Assembly (NCBI GenBank): GCA_002482005.1
Contig: DLFD01000093.1
Coordinates: 9,486-38,921 of the forward strand
Reading direction: 5' to 3'
Length of the DNA stretch: 29,436 bases
Source of the DNA: Lachnospiraceae bacterium UBA7729
GTDB taxonomy: Bacteria > Bacillota > Clostridia > Lachnospirales > Lachnospiraceae
Shown here: one piece after another, positions 1-8,140 of the stretch
Layout: every line of letters starts with the position of its first letter
How positions within the stretch are numbered: position 1 is the stretch's first letter
Position numbers and translations under genes: made by a program
Notes under the pieces: model-generated
Told to the model about the DNA's origin: nothing
Databases searched by the model: none
The model's input: only the letters and a program-made list of their open reading frames with translations

Positions 1-141
1 TTGGATAATTCCATGACGCCCAGTGGCATAATGTATACTGTCAGTTGATTAATTTCCTGCCACTCATGTGCAAGATGTATAGAAAGTGTTAAGATAAAAC
101 CTAATTAATGTATTTTCCTGACATGAAAGTGAGAGTGGAAG
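1..141 (+). promoter_or_regulatory. AT-rich leader upstream of the 13-gene cluster
   Basis: This stretch is much richer in A and T than the coding sequence that follows and holds no convincing gene. It contains -10-like words (CATAAT at 27-32, TATACT at 34-39), but neither has a -35 box at the right spacing, so I do not place a promoter. TGTCAG at 39-44 and CTGACA at 118-123 form a short, widely spaced inverted repeat of unclear meaning. The start of the first gene has only a weak purine-rich ribosome site just upstream. Confidence 0.3.
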
Positions 142-3100
142 ATGAGCGGGGACCGTTACCAGGTACTTGAAGATGAGAAGATTTTCCGCGACGTGCTCAA
201 CAAGGGCATGTTCTACGCGAATTCCTTCGTCAACAAGTTTTACCTGATCGGGCTGAACCAGTATCCGGTCGCAGCGCCCGAGGACGGGAAGAAGAGCGAC
301 GATTTCATCCGCCTTTTCCACATCTCCCGTATCGTCTACGATAGAGATGAGATCGCCAATGACAAGCTGATCAGTGTCTACAGCGCCATCTACAACATCC
401 AGGCGACCAGCATTCTGGTCATCAAGAGTCATGGCCACGTGCTCGATTTCTACCTCGGCGTCCGTTCGGACGACAATGCCTCCACGGCGGAAGCGATCCT
501 CCAGAAGAGTCTCAGGGGCAATTTCCCCGGGAGCGTCATGGACCCGATCCCAAAACAGCAGATCACGGATGTCCTCTCGGACGTGAACAGTCAGGGCAGG
601 TTCGGCTGTGAGATGAATGTGGCGTCCGTCTCCATCGTCCCTTCGACGAGGGATGAGGACAAGACGAAGTTCGTCCAGGGGATCGAGAAGTTCATCGATA
701 CGATGCGGGGAGAGGACTACACTGCGATCATCCTGGCGGAACCGGTCAGCAAGGCGGAGCTCGAGCAGAGAAAGCAGGGCCTTCTGAGCCTGAGAAGCAC
801 GCTCACCCCGTTCGAGACCACGCAGCTGTCCTACGGTACCAGCGAAAGCAAGGCGGTGACGAAAGGACTCACAAAAACATTTTCAGACTCCGTGAACAGC
901 AGCATCACCGAGACTAACGGAAACTTTCACATGAAGAACCACGGCTTCAGCACCGGTGCCAGCTACAGCTTCTTCGGACTGTCTCTGAACAGCAGCTTCA
1001 ACATAGGGTCAGGGACTGGCAATTCTTTCTCCACGGGAGAGACCAGAGGAGATACAAGAACGGAGGGGACTTCCGAGCAGGACAGCACGACCGATACCAC
1101 CGGAAGCACACGGACCATCACACTCACCAGTCAGAACCGGGCGGTCACCTACATCGGGGAGAAGATCGAGCAGCATCTGAAGCGGATCCGCAACTGTGAA
1201 TCTTTCGGCATGTGGGATGTAGCCTGCTATTTCGTCTCCGGCAATATCCAGACTTCGGTCGTCGCGGCAAGTACTTACAAGGCGCTCATGTCCGGCTTCG
1301 ATTCGGGAGCTGAGAATTCCTATGTCAACGTCTGGTCGAGCCAGGACCAGGACCGGACGCCGAAGGTGCTCGAGAGCCTGCGCTACTGCATGCATCCCGT
1401 CTTCGAGATCCCGGAGAATACCGAAGCTTTCTACACAGACTCCCAGTTCGTCACGCCCAGCTGCATGGTCAGCGGCAATGAACTTCCTTATATCATGGGG
1501 CTCCCTGCGAAGTCGGTCCAGGGCGTCACGGTCCTCAGCATCGCCGAGTTCGGACGCAATGTCATGTACACAAAACCTCAGGCGGGACGCCGGAAGCAGA
1601 TCCGTCTGGGCCAGGTCTTCCACATGGGAAGGGAAGAGGGGACGCCGGTCATGCTCGACCTTCAGAGCCTCACGTCTCACTGCTTTATCACGGGCTCGAC
1701 CGGATCCGGCAAATCCAACACAGTCTACCGGATCCTGGATGAGATGATCAGCCAGAACATCCCGTTTCTGGTCATCGAGCCGGCCAAGGGCGAGTACAAG
1801 CGGTGCTTCGGCGCCCTTCCCGGCATCAATATCTACTGCACGAACCCGGGTTATTTCTCGATGCTGAAGGTCAATCCCTTTCGCTTTCCGGACCAGGTCC
1901 ATGTCCTCGAGCATCTGGACCGCCTGATCGAGATCTTCAACGCCTGCTGGCCTCTCTATGCCGCCATGCCGGCGATCCTGAAAGATGCATTCGAGCAGTC
2001 CTATGTGCGCTGCGGATGGGACCTTGACAAGTCGATCCACATTCCGAATGACCGGCCGAAGTACCCGACCTTCCGGGACATCATGGAGATCCTGCCCCAG
2101 ATCATAAACAGCTCCGCCTACTCATCGGATTCCAAGGGCGACTATACAGGCTCCCTCGTGACCAGGGTCAAGTCCCTGACGAATGGCATCACCGGACAGG
2201 TCATGTGTGCGGACGATGACATCTCCGATGAAGAACTGTTCGACCAGAACACGATCGTCGACCTGAGCAGGGTGTCCTCAGCCGAGACCAAGTCCCTTCT
2301 GATGGGCGTCATGATCCTGAAGCTGAACGAGCACCGCATGTGCACTTCGAAGGAGAATCAGCCGCTCCGCCACATCACGGTCCTCGAGGAGGCCCACAAC
2401 ATCCTGAAGAGGACGGGCGGCGCCAGGACCGGCCAGGATTCGGCCGATGTCCAGGGCAAGTCGGTGGAGATGATCAGCGCTTCGATCGCCGAGATGCGCA
2501 CCTACGGCGAAGGCTTCATCATCGTCGACCAGTCGCCGACAGCAGTGGACGTCTCCGCGATCAAGAATACCAATACCAAGGTCATCATGAGGCTTCCGGA
2601 CTTTGACGACTGCCAGATCGCCGGGCGGTCCATCGGTCTTAGCGATGACCAGATCCACGAGATCTCCCGCTTCCCGCTCGGCGTCGCCGCTGTCTTCCAG
2701 AACAACTGGACGGAGGCGGTCCTGACCAAGGTGGACAGGAGCCAGGAGAAGTATCACAGGGAAGACGAGATCGTCCGCGGGACCGATATGGCGGAGGTCA
2801 GGGGAAGACTTGCTGCCGAACTGATCACCGACTACGAGTGCGGCTATCTTCAGGATGGCGGCAACTTCGAGCTCACGGAGCTCCAGGCGATCATCCGCGA
2901 AAGCGAGATCACGGACAGCAAGAAGAAAGAGCTCTACTCGGCTGCCGCCCGCCTTTACTTCTTCTTCGAGGAGAATCCCGGCACCAGGAAGAATTTCTCG
3001 GTGCAGCTGGCGCGCCTCATGGACTGCGACGGGCTCTTTGCACTGCTGCAGATCCGTTTCAGCAGATCCTATGCGGGGACGGAAACATTTACAAAGGAGA

Positions 3101-3303
3101 TCATCGACAAAAAGGACAGACAGGCGATCATCCGGTGGTACAAGGACCTTGACCGGTACATCGACGATTATGTCTATATCAGCGACCGTCACATGAAAAA
3201 CCGCCTTCTCTACTATCTGATCTTCAGCAAGAGGGCGAGGACCATGAAGTATAACAAGTACAAACTCATCATGGCCCAGCTGTACGGAAGGAGCAAGGCA
3301 TGA
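142..3303 (+). CDS. HerA/VirB4-like P-loop ATPase (DUF87-type)
   Basis: A 1053-residue protein with a HerA/FtsK-superfamily ATPase domain in its second half. The Walker A motif is GSTGSGKS at residues 518-525 and is followed by FLVIEPAKGEYK. The Walker B motif is ITVLEEAHNIL, with its acidic pair at about 749-750. A later IIVDQSPTAVD stretch fits the conserved Q/sensor region of HerA and VirB4 proteins. The N-terminal half (about 1-490) is not a domain I recognise; it includes a low-complexity Ser/Thr/Gly segment at about 240-325. Relatives are ring ATPases that pump or remodel DNA or protein. There is no signal peptide. The stop overlaps the next start (ATGA), so the two genes are translationally coupled. 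It is probably the motor of the system; its substrate cannot be read from sequence. Confidence 0.85.
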   Translation: MSGDRYQVLEDEKIFRDVLNKGMFYANSFVNKFYLIGLNQYPVAAPEDGKKSDDFIRLFHISRIVYDRDEIANDKLISVYSAIYNIQATSILVIKSHGHVLDFYLGVRSDDNASTAEAILQKSLRGNFPGSVMDPIPKQQITDVLSDVNSQGRFGCEMNVASVSIVPSTRDEDKTKFVQGIEKFIDTMRGEDYTAIILAEPVSKAELEQRKQGLLSLRSTLTPFETTQLSYGTSESKAVTKGLTKTFSDSVNSSITETNGNFHMKNHGFSTGASYSFFGLSLNSSFNIGSGTGNSFSTGETRGDTRTEGTSEQDSTTDTTGSTRTITLTSQNRAVTYIGEKIEQHLKRIRNCESFGMWDVACYFVSGNIQTSVVAASTYKALMSGFDSGAENSYVNVWSSQDQDRTPKVLESLRYCMHPVFEIPENTEAFYTDSQFVTPSCMVSGNELPYIMGLPAKSVQGVTVLSIAEFGRNVMYTKPQAGRRKQIRLGQVFHMGREEGTPVMLDLQSLTSHCFITGSTGSGKSNTVYRILDEMISQNIPFLVIEPAKGEYKRCFGALPGINIYCTNPGYFSMLKVNPFRFPDQVHVLEHLDRLIEIFNACWPLYAAMPAILKDAFEQSYVRCGWDLDKSIHIPNDRPKYPTFRDIMEILPQIINSSAYSSDSKGDYTGSLVTRVKSLTNGITGQVMCADDDISDEELFDQNTIVDLSRVSSAETKSLLMGVMILKLNEHRMCTSKENQPLRHITVLEEAHNILKRTGGARTGQDSADVQGKSVEMISASIAEMRTYGEGFIIVDQSPTAVDVSAIKNTNTKVIMRLPDFDDCQIAGRSIGLSDDQIHEISRFPLGVAAVFQNNWTEAVLTKVDRSQEKYHREDEIVRGTDMAEVRGRLAAELITDYECGYLQDGGNFELTELQAIIRESEITDSKKKELYSAAARLYFFFEENPGTRKNFSVQLARLMDCDGLFALLQIRFSRSYAGTETFTKEIIDKKDRQAIIRWYKDLDRYIDDYVYISDRHMKNRLLYYLIFSKRARTMKYNKYKLIMAQLYGRSKA

Positions 3304-4859
3304 ACGAGGTAAGTATCCGCTATGATCCATTTCTGCCTGAGACGAGGATCGAAGTCAACGGGAGGAGACTTTCGGAGTACAGCCCGCTCAACGAATACAG
3401 GCATACAGCCTTGACCGAGTGGGTCGATGCATTCTTTCGGGAGATCCGTTATGAGACAAATGGTTCTTACCGGGTCTTTCTCACCGCGCCTCTCTCTGAG
3501 AGCGTCATCTTCGAGGCCATGGCGGGAGAGGACAGCTTCTGCGAAGGCGTAAAGACCCATCCGCTTCCGGAGGGCAGGGATGCCGTCTCCAGGCTGGCGG
3601 ACCTTCAGATGCTCGGGGACACGGACCTGCCGACGGAGGTCAGGGTCGGGATCTGGTCGCCGGATGCATCGCTTCCTGACGGGTTCTTCGAGCTCCTGGG
3701 GGAGGAAGGCATCTATTCGGAGGAGGAAGACGGAGTTTTCGTGAACGAGGATGTCCCGCTGACGGTCGTCCGGATCGTCCGGGCGGAGGAAACCTATACG
3801 CTGTCTCATTGCGACCTTCGGATCGCCCTGACGCAGGGGGTATCGGACTGGGACATCACGGAGCTCGGCCGCATGGATAAGGAGGTATTTCTCTATGACC
3901 TCGGGGAAGGGGACCGTTTCCTCAGGAAGGAGGGTAAGGTCCTGATCTTCTCCACCGGCGGCGAGTCGATCACAAAGCAGGTCATTGACCTGATCGTATC
4001 GAGGCTGCTTCCGGAAGTCCTCTCGAACAGGGCGTATGAGATGACGAAGAAGGTGCAGGCTGGCGCCATCCGCCTGCTTCCGGATGAGAGGGAGAGGCTG
4101 GATTCCCTCTGCCTGACGGACCGCAGCATAAAGCTGGTCCTCCCGGCTGAGACTTATGCCGGAAGAATGCTCCACGCACAGGTCCGGGTGGTCCCGGAAG
4201 GAAGCGTCTCCTTTACACTGAAGAGCAGGTACGGCCTCTTCTCCATAGAAGGAGACCGGCTTACGGCCGCAGGTCCGGGAGTGGATGAGATCGAGCTTTA
4301 TGCAGACGGAGAAGCCACTCCTTCCGACCGTGTCAGGATCACGGTGAGAAGCGGTGTCCGGATCGGGAGGGTCAGCGTCGATGCGAAGTACCGCATCCTT
4401 CCGGCAGGCGGAACGACAAAGGTGGACCTGACTTACTCTCCGGAGGATGCCGTGAATGCGGACGAGATCACATGGAGGTCGGACGATGAGAGCGTAGCCG
4501 CGGTTTCGGATGGCCTGATTGCCGGCCGTGGAGAAGGAAGATGCCGCGTGACCGTTGGAACACCAGATGCGGAAGCGGAATTCCAGGTCGAGGTCATGCC
4601 GCATCTCCAGAAGGTGGTTCTGTCGGAACGGATCCTCACCCTGTCTGCCGGAGAGCGGAGAAACTGGCAGTATACCCTGGTCCCGGAGAACTGCTACGAG
4701 CGGGACCTGATCCGGGTGAGAAGCAGCAATGAACAGGTCGCTTCCTGGTCAGGAGGCTATCTCATCGCGATCAGGCCGGGTGACTGCACGATCTACGTAA
4801 CCGGACCGGACGGAGAGACGGCGGGCAGCTGCCAGGTCCATGTGACCGGGAAAAGGTGA
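3300..4859 (+). CDS. Cytoplasmic protein with BIG2/Ig-like repeats
   Basis: A 519-residue protein starting inside the stop of the ATPase gene (ATGA overlap). The C-terminal third holds two bacterial Ig-like (BIG2-type) repeats at about residues 352-432 and 434-516. These show the usual pattern of a Pro/Gly-containing first strand, W-R-S-D-D-E-S-V-A-A-V, then G-x-G-x-C/x-V-T-V. The N-terminal 340 residues are not recognised. BIG2 domains normally sit on cell-surface proteins, but there is no signal peptide, TM segment or sorting signal here, so the protein is probably cytoplasmic and acts as an adaptor. Its tight coupling to both neighbours suggests a complex with the ATPase and the transglutaminase-fold protein. 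Confidence 0.75.
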   Translation: MNEVSIRYDPFLPETRIEVNGRRLSEYSPLNEYRHTALTEWVDAFFREIRYETNGSYRVFLTAPLSESVIFEAMAGEDSFCEGVKTHPLPEGRDAVSRLADLQMLGDTDLPTEVRVGIWSPDASLPDGFFELLGEEGIYSEEEDGVFVNEDVPLTVVRIVRAEETYTLSHCDLRIALTQGVSDWDITELGRMDKEVFLYDLGEGDRFLRKEGKVLIFSTGGESITKQVIDLIVSRLLPEVLSNRAYEMTKKVQAGAIRLLPDERERLDSLCLTDRSIKLVLPAETYAGRMLHAQVRVVPEGSVSFTLKSRYGLFSIEGDRLTAAGPGVDEIELYADGEATPSDRVRITVRSGVRIGRVSVDAKYRILPAGGTTKVDLTYSPEDAVNADEITWRSDDESVAAVSDGLIAGRGEGRCRVTVGTPDAEAEFQVEVMPHLQKVVLSERILTLSAGERRNWQYTLVPENCYERDLIRVRSSNEQVASWSGGYLIAIRPGDCTIYVTGPDGETAGSCQVHVTGKR

Positions 4860-4864
4860 CGAGT

Positions 4865-5866
4865 ATGGCTGGATCCTACTTATATGAAAATCTGAACAAG
4901 ACGGGCAAGGCAGCCTATGACGGCATTGTCAGTGCAGTCAGAGACCACAGAAAGACTGCCCCGGCCGGAGCCGTGGATGCGAAGCTGGTCTTTGGGGACA
5001 TTCTTGACAACTACCCGGAGTTTTTCTGGCTGGATACGAGCGTCCACTTTCAGGGCGGCCTGCTGACCGGGAAGAACATGATCTTCCATTATAATTACAG
5101 CGCGGGTCAGGTGAGAGAGTATCAGCAGCAGCTGGACGATGTCCTCCGCTTCGTGGACAGGGAGCTGATGAACAGCCACCAGTCGGATTACGACAAGGTG
5201 CTGGTCCTTCATGACTTCCTGAAGAAGAACGTCGAGTACGACAAGGAAGCATTCCATGCCGGGGTCAATGCTCCGGCGGAAGCATCCAATCTGGTCGGAG
5301 CGCTGATCCTTCACAGATGCGTCTGCGCCGGCTTTTCGAAAGCCATGAAGTTTCTATGCGACCATGAGGGGATCCCGTGCTACGTGGTCTCCGGGATGGG
5401 CAACAACGGGATGTTCCGCGGGCCGCATGCCTGGAACGTCGTGAACATCAATGGCATCTGGCAGCACGTCGACGTCACCTGGGACAACCAGTTCATGGAT
5501 GACAGCAGCCTGCCCAACTATACATACCTCAACATGAGCGATGAGGAGATGAACCGGGACCACACATGGGACAGACAGCTGGCGCCGGAATGCCCGGACG
5601 ACCCTTACAACTTTTTCCGCATGAACGGATCTCTGATCGACTCAAAGGCGCAGCTGGTACATTACCTTTCTGATCAGTTCGCGATGGAGGAGGAGAACAT
5701 CCTCTTCCGGGTGAAGAGAGACTCGCCGCTTGCCATGGAGATCGCGGGATACATCGAAACGGCTGTGCAGGAAGCGATCCGGCGGTGCAGGCATGTGAAC
5801 CCGGTCGTGAGCTATATGTGGATCCCGGAGCAGCTCGTGTATACGGTCAAGGCAGATTACAGCTGA
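4865..5866 (+). CDS. Transglutaminase-like cysteine enzyme
   Basis: A 333-residue protein of the transglutaminase-like superfamily, a papain-type fold shared by peptidases and transglutaminases. All three catalytic positions are visible: Cys154 in CVCAGFSKA, His188 in GPHAWNVV and Asp203 in HVDVTWD. I chose the ATG at 4865 because AAAAGG lies about 8 bases upstream. An in-frame GTG at 4856 overlaps the previous stop and would add three residues. There is no signal peptide, which differs from the many secreted bacterial transglutaminase-like proteins. The likely activity is peptidase or amide-bond chemistry on an intracellular partner. Since a second cysteine enzyme follows directly, it could process or regulate that protein, but this is inference. 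Confidence 0.85.
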   Translation: MAGSYLYENLNKTGKAAYDGIVSAVRDHRKTAPAGAVDAKLVFGDILDNYPEFFWLDTSVHFQGGLLTGKNMIFHYNYSAGQVREYQQQLDDVLRFVDRELMNSHQSDYDKVLVLHDFLKKNVEYDKEAFHAGVNAPAEASNLVGALILHRCVCAGFSKAMKFLCDHEGIPCYVVSGMGNNGMFRGPHAWNVVNINGIWQHVDVTWDNQFMDDSSLPNYTYLNMSDEEMNRDHTWDRQLAPECPDDPYNFFRMNGSLIDSKAQLVHYLSDQFAMEEENILFRVKRDSPLAMEIAGYIETAVQEAIRRCRHVNPVVSYMWIPEQLVYTVKADYS

Positions 5867-5913
5867 AAGGGGCATGTCGCCCGCATGAGAAAGGCCAGAC
5901 GGCAGGTAAGCTT

Positions 5914-6855
5914 ATGAATGAAATATCAGAAACCGAATATGATGAGACGAAAGAGTCCCGTGATGCTTCCGAGACCGGCGGCGACTCCCCGGCATCAGCC
6001 GGCTCCTCGATCGAAGATGAGGAGCTGACGGATGCTCCTGATGATGCAGACTGCGAACCGGACCTTGAGACGGACACTGGCGACGCAGAAGAGGCGGGGG
6101 CCGATGCGAAGGAAGCTTCAGAGGATGCCAGTGAGACAGCCGATGAGGACAGCGCAGAGGAAGAGGACATCGGAGACCCTGATCTCGATGAGAACGTGGA
6201 TGCTGACGCGGATGAGACTTCTGACGATACGGACGAGCCTTCCGATGATGCGGATGAGACTTCTGACGATACGGACGAGCCTTCCGATGACGCGGATGAG
6301 ACGCGGAATTCGTCTGAGGGCAGAGGGGACAGCGGCGAGGACCGGAGGGACAGCGATATCCCTTATGCGGATGAGCTGGATCCGGAATCCCTCAGGAAGA
6401 TGGAAGACCTGAAGGCCAATCTTAAGGAGATCAATCCCAACTTCGATCCTTACGACTACGAGTCGCCGTATAACAGTAACTGCGGCTCCTGCGCAAAGAA
6501 CGTCGACCGGATGCTGGACGGCAAAGGACTGGAGCCTGCGGATGCCAGGACGCTGTCCATCTCCGAGATGAATGAGGCGACCGGCAAGCAGCAGGTCGAG
6601 ATGTCTCCGGATGAGATCGCGGACTATCTCCGCAGTCAGGGACCGGACTCTCACGCAGTGGTCGGAATCGACCGTGCGGATGGCCCGGGTCACTGGTTCA
6701 ACGCCTACACGCCTGATGGCGAGCACGTCTACTGCGTGGACGGTCAGTCCGGGGAGATCACGGGATGGCCGCCGGACTACGGCAATGTGACCAATTGGGA
6801 TGTGTCCGTGGACACCGAAGGATACAGCAGTCAGAACTATGCAAAGCCGGTATAA
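5914..6855 (+). CDS. Acidic protein with C-terminal papain-fold (glutamine deamidase toxin-like) domain
   Basis: A 313-residue protein. Residues 1 to about 150 are extremely acidic and Ser/Thr-rich, probably disordered, and include two exact-length 14-residue repeats (period 42 nt, 6211-6294). The C-terminal domain begins at INPNFDPYDY and has the layout of the papain-fold toxin 1/glutamine deamidase family: Cys190 in NSNCGSCAKNVD, His260 in GPGHWFNAY and Asp276 in YCVDGQSGEI. Members of that family are usually C-terminal toxin tips of polymorphic toxins that deamidate Gln in host proteins. This protein has no secretion signal or trafficking domain, and no obvious immunity gene. The ATG at 5914 is the first in-frame start after the upstream stop; its ribosome site is weak. 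It is a candidate effector of the locus. A protein-processing role is the alternative. Confidence 0.75.
   Translation: MNEISETEYDETKESRDASETGGDSPASAGSSIEDEELTDAPDDADCEPDLETDTGDAEEAGADAKEASEDASETADEDSAEEEDIGDPDLDENVDADADETSDDTDEPSDDADETSDDTDEPSDDADETRNSSEGRGDSGEDRRDSDIPYADELDPESLRKMEDLKANLKEINPNFDPYDYESPYNSNCGSCAKNVDRMLDGKGLEPADARTLSISEMNEATGKQQVEMSPDEIADYLRSQGPDSHAVVGIDRADGPGHWFNAYTPDGEHVYCVDGQSGEITGWPPDYGNVTNWDVSVDTEGYSSQNYAKPV
6211..6294 (+). repeat. Two 42-bp tandem repeats encoding acidic 14-mers
   Basis: Two nearly identical 42-bp units (6211-6252 and 6253-6294) encode Asp/Glu/Ser/Thr-rich 14-residue blocks in the N-terminal region of the papain-fold protein. A third unit begins and then diverges. 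The period is a multiple of three, so copy-number change would alter linker length without breaking the frame. Confidence 0.9.
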
Positions 6856-6885
6856 GGCACAGAAGATACGACAGGAGGATAATGG

Positions 6886-7992
6886 ATGGACGCACAGACT
6901 TTGGCTGCCCTGGCAGAGGCGGCAGCAGCAAGGCTGCGGATCACGGCCGAGCTTGCCATGCAGCACAGAAGGGAACTTCCGGAGAAGGATGCAGTCTATT
7001 TTTACAACCCCGCCCGGGGCGGACTGCAGCTGATCGTGGATAATAAGGGAGAGATGCTGATCGCAACGTCCGCGATCACATTTGACCGACTGTATAAGGA
7101 CTTTTGCTTGGGGAGAAGAAACGGAGAGAGAGCTATGGAAGGATCGAGACAGGAAGAAAGCGCGAAGGTTCAGCCGGAGGCAGCCCCGGTCAGGGATACG
7201 GAGCAGGAAGAGGTAAGGCCGGTGCACCCGGAGCCTTCTCCGAAGCAGGAAGAGACCGGATCTGGACAGCAGGCAGAGGCAGCGCAGCCGAAGCAGGAAG
7301 AGGCCGGATCTGGGCAGCAGGCAGAGGCAGCGCAGCCGAAGCAGGAAGAGGCCGGATCTGGACAGCAGGCAGAGGCAACGCAGCCGAAGCAGCCTGAGGC
7401 ACAGCCAGGGCGGGAGGAGCCGGATCCGTCCGGGCAGGAAAAGGCAGAGCAGCCGGAAGGGAAGACGCCGGAGCAGCAGTCTGGCAAGCAGGATCCCAGG
7501 ATCGACCAGATCCTCACAGCCCTGACACATCTGCAGGAAACATTTGACACCAAGATCGCTGTGGACAAGGTCCAGAACCAGCGCTTCGACAATATGCACA
7601 GAGAACTCACCAAATATCAGAACGGAGCTCTTGACAAGCTGATCAGCAGCATGGCGAACGACATCATCCTGACTCTCGATGACATGAAGAAGATCATCGA
7701 CCAGTATTCGGGAATGGAGGCAAGCGCAGAAGTCTGCGGCAAGCTGCTGAAGCAGTTTACCTGGATCTTCGAGGAACTCCAGGATGTGCTTTACCGTCAG
7801 GATATCGAGGCCTATACCGTACCGGGAGACGACGTTGACGTCAGAAGACAGAAGATCGTCGGAACCGTTCCGACCGATGACGAGTCGAAGAACAACAAGG
7901 TTGCCCAGAGGGTGGCGGACGGATATGAGAAGGACGGAAAGACGTTCCGTCCGGAGCGCATCCGGGTTTATAAGTACGCGGAGAAAAAATGA
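6886..7992 (+). CDS. GrpE-like nucleotide exchange factor with Gln/Glu-rich repeat linker
   Basis: A 368-residue protein. The start at 6886 has AGGAGG seven bases upstream. Residues 1-75 are unrecognised. Residues 85-200 are a Pro/Gln/Glu/Ala-rich linker containing three 16-residue repeats. The C-terminal part (about 205-368) is GrpE-like: a long helical, coiled-coil stretch, then a segment with the order of a GrpE beta domain. This runs from IEAYTVPGDDVD through DDESKNNKVAQRVADGYEKDG to TFRPERIRVYK, matching the usual G-x-x-F/V-D, ..NTV..V...GY...G...RPA.V.V pattern. The next gene is an Hsp70, which strongly supports the call. It would release ADP from that Hsp70. The repeat linker is not part of normal GrpE. 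Confidence 0.72.
   Translation: MDAQTLAALAEAAAARLRITAELAMQHRRELPEKDAVYFYNPARGGLQLIVDNKGEMLIATSAITFDRLYKDFCLGRRNGERAMEGSRQEESAKVQPEAAPVRDTEQEEVRPVHPEPSPKQEETGSGQQAEAAQPKQEEAGSGQQAEAAQPKQEEAGSGQQAEATQPKQPEAQPGREEPDPSGQEKAEQPEGKTPEQQSGKQDPRIDQILTALTHLQETFDTKIAVDKVQNQRFDNMHRELTKYQNGALDKLISSMANDIILTLDDMKKIIDQYSGMEASAEVCGKLLKQFTWIFEELQDVLYRQDIEAYTVPGDDVDVRRQKIVGTVPTDDESKNNKVAQRVADGYEKDGKTFRPERIRVYKYAEKK
7240..7383 (+). repeat. Three 48-bp tandem repeats (16-residue PKQEE units)
   Basis: Three near-perfect 48-bp direct repeats (7240-7287, 7288-7335, 7336-7383) encode PKQEE(T/A)GSGQQAEA(A/T)Q in the linker of the GrpE-like protein. They differ by only a few bases, which points to recent duplication and likely length variation among strains. 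Confidence 0.95.
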
Positions 7993-8140
7993 GAAAACGA
8001 TCCGTCAATTTTACAGCCGATTGATACAGAATATTGTATAATCATAGTGAAACTGGTGAAACAAGGACTGTAAATTTTGTGTAATATGACAGAATCTTAC
8101 GATCATTTCACTATAATAAGGGAAGGGAGAAATATTTATC
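7993..8140 (+). promoter_or_regulatory. AT-rich region upstream of the Hsp70 gene with inverted repeat
   Basis: A non-coding, AT-rich break inside an otherwise compact operon. It has perfect TATAAT words at 8037-8042 and 8112-8117, but no -35 box at normal spacing. A 9-bp inverted repeat, ATAGTGAAA (8044-8052) and TTTCACTAT (8106-8114), spans most of it, and GTGAAAC is directly repeated at 8047 and 8056. No CIRCE element (TTAGCACTC-N9-GAGTGCTAA) is present, so HrcA control is not indicated. An internal promoter with an operator, or a structured leader RNA, are both possible. Confidence 0.4.

Noticed and set aside
2278..4604. Long - strand open frames opposite the ATPase and BIG2 genes
   Set aside because: They are low-information, Arg/Leu/Asp-rich translations typical of the reverse strand of GC-rich genes, and overlap coupled + strand genes.
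5785..5913. An upstream start for the papain-fold protein inside the previous gene
   Set aside because: It would overlap the transglutaminase-like gene by over 80 bases and add a leader with no sign of conservation; the first in-frame ATG after the upstream stop is at 5914.
6886..7992. A pure low-complexity or surface repeat protein
   Set aside because: The repeats are only a linker; the C-terminal 160 residues follow the GrpE pattern and the next gene is an Hsp70.
8044..8114. A heat-shock CIRCE operator before the Hsp70 gene
   Set aside because: The inverted repeat does not match TTAGCACTC-N9-GAGTGCTAA in sequence or spacing.
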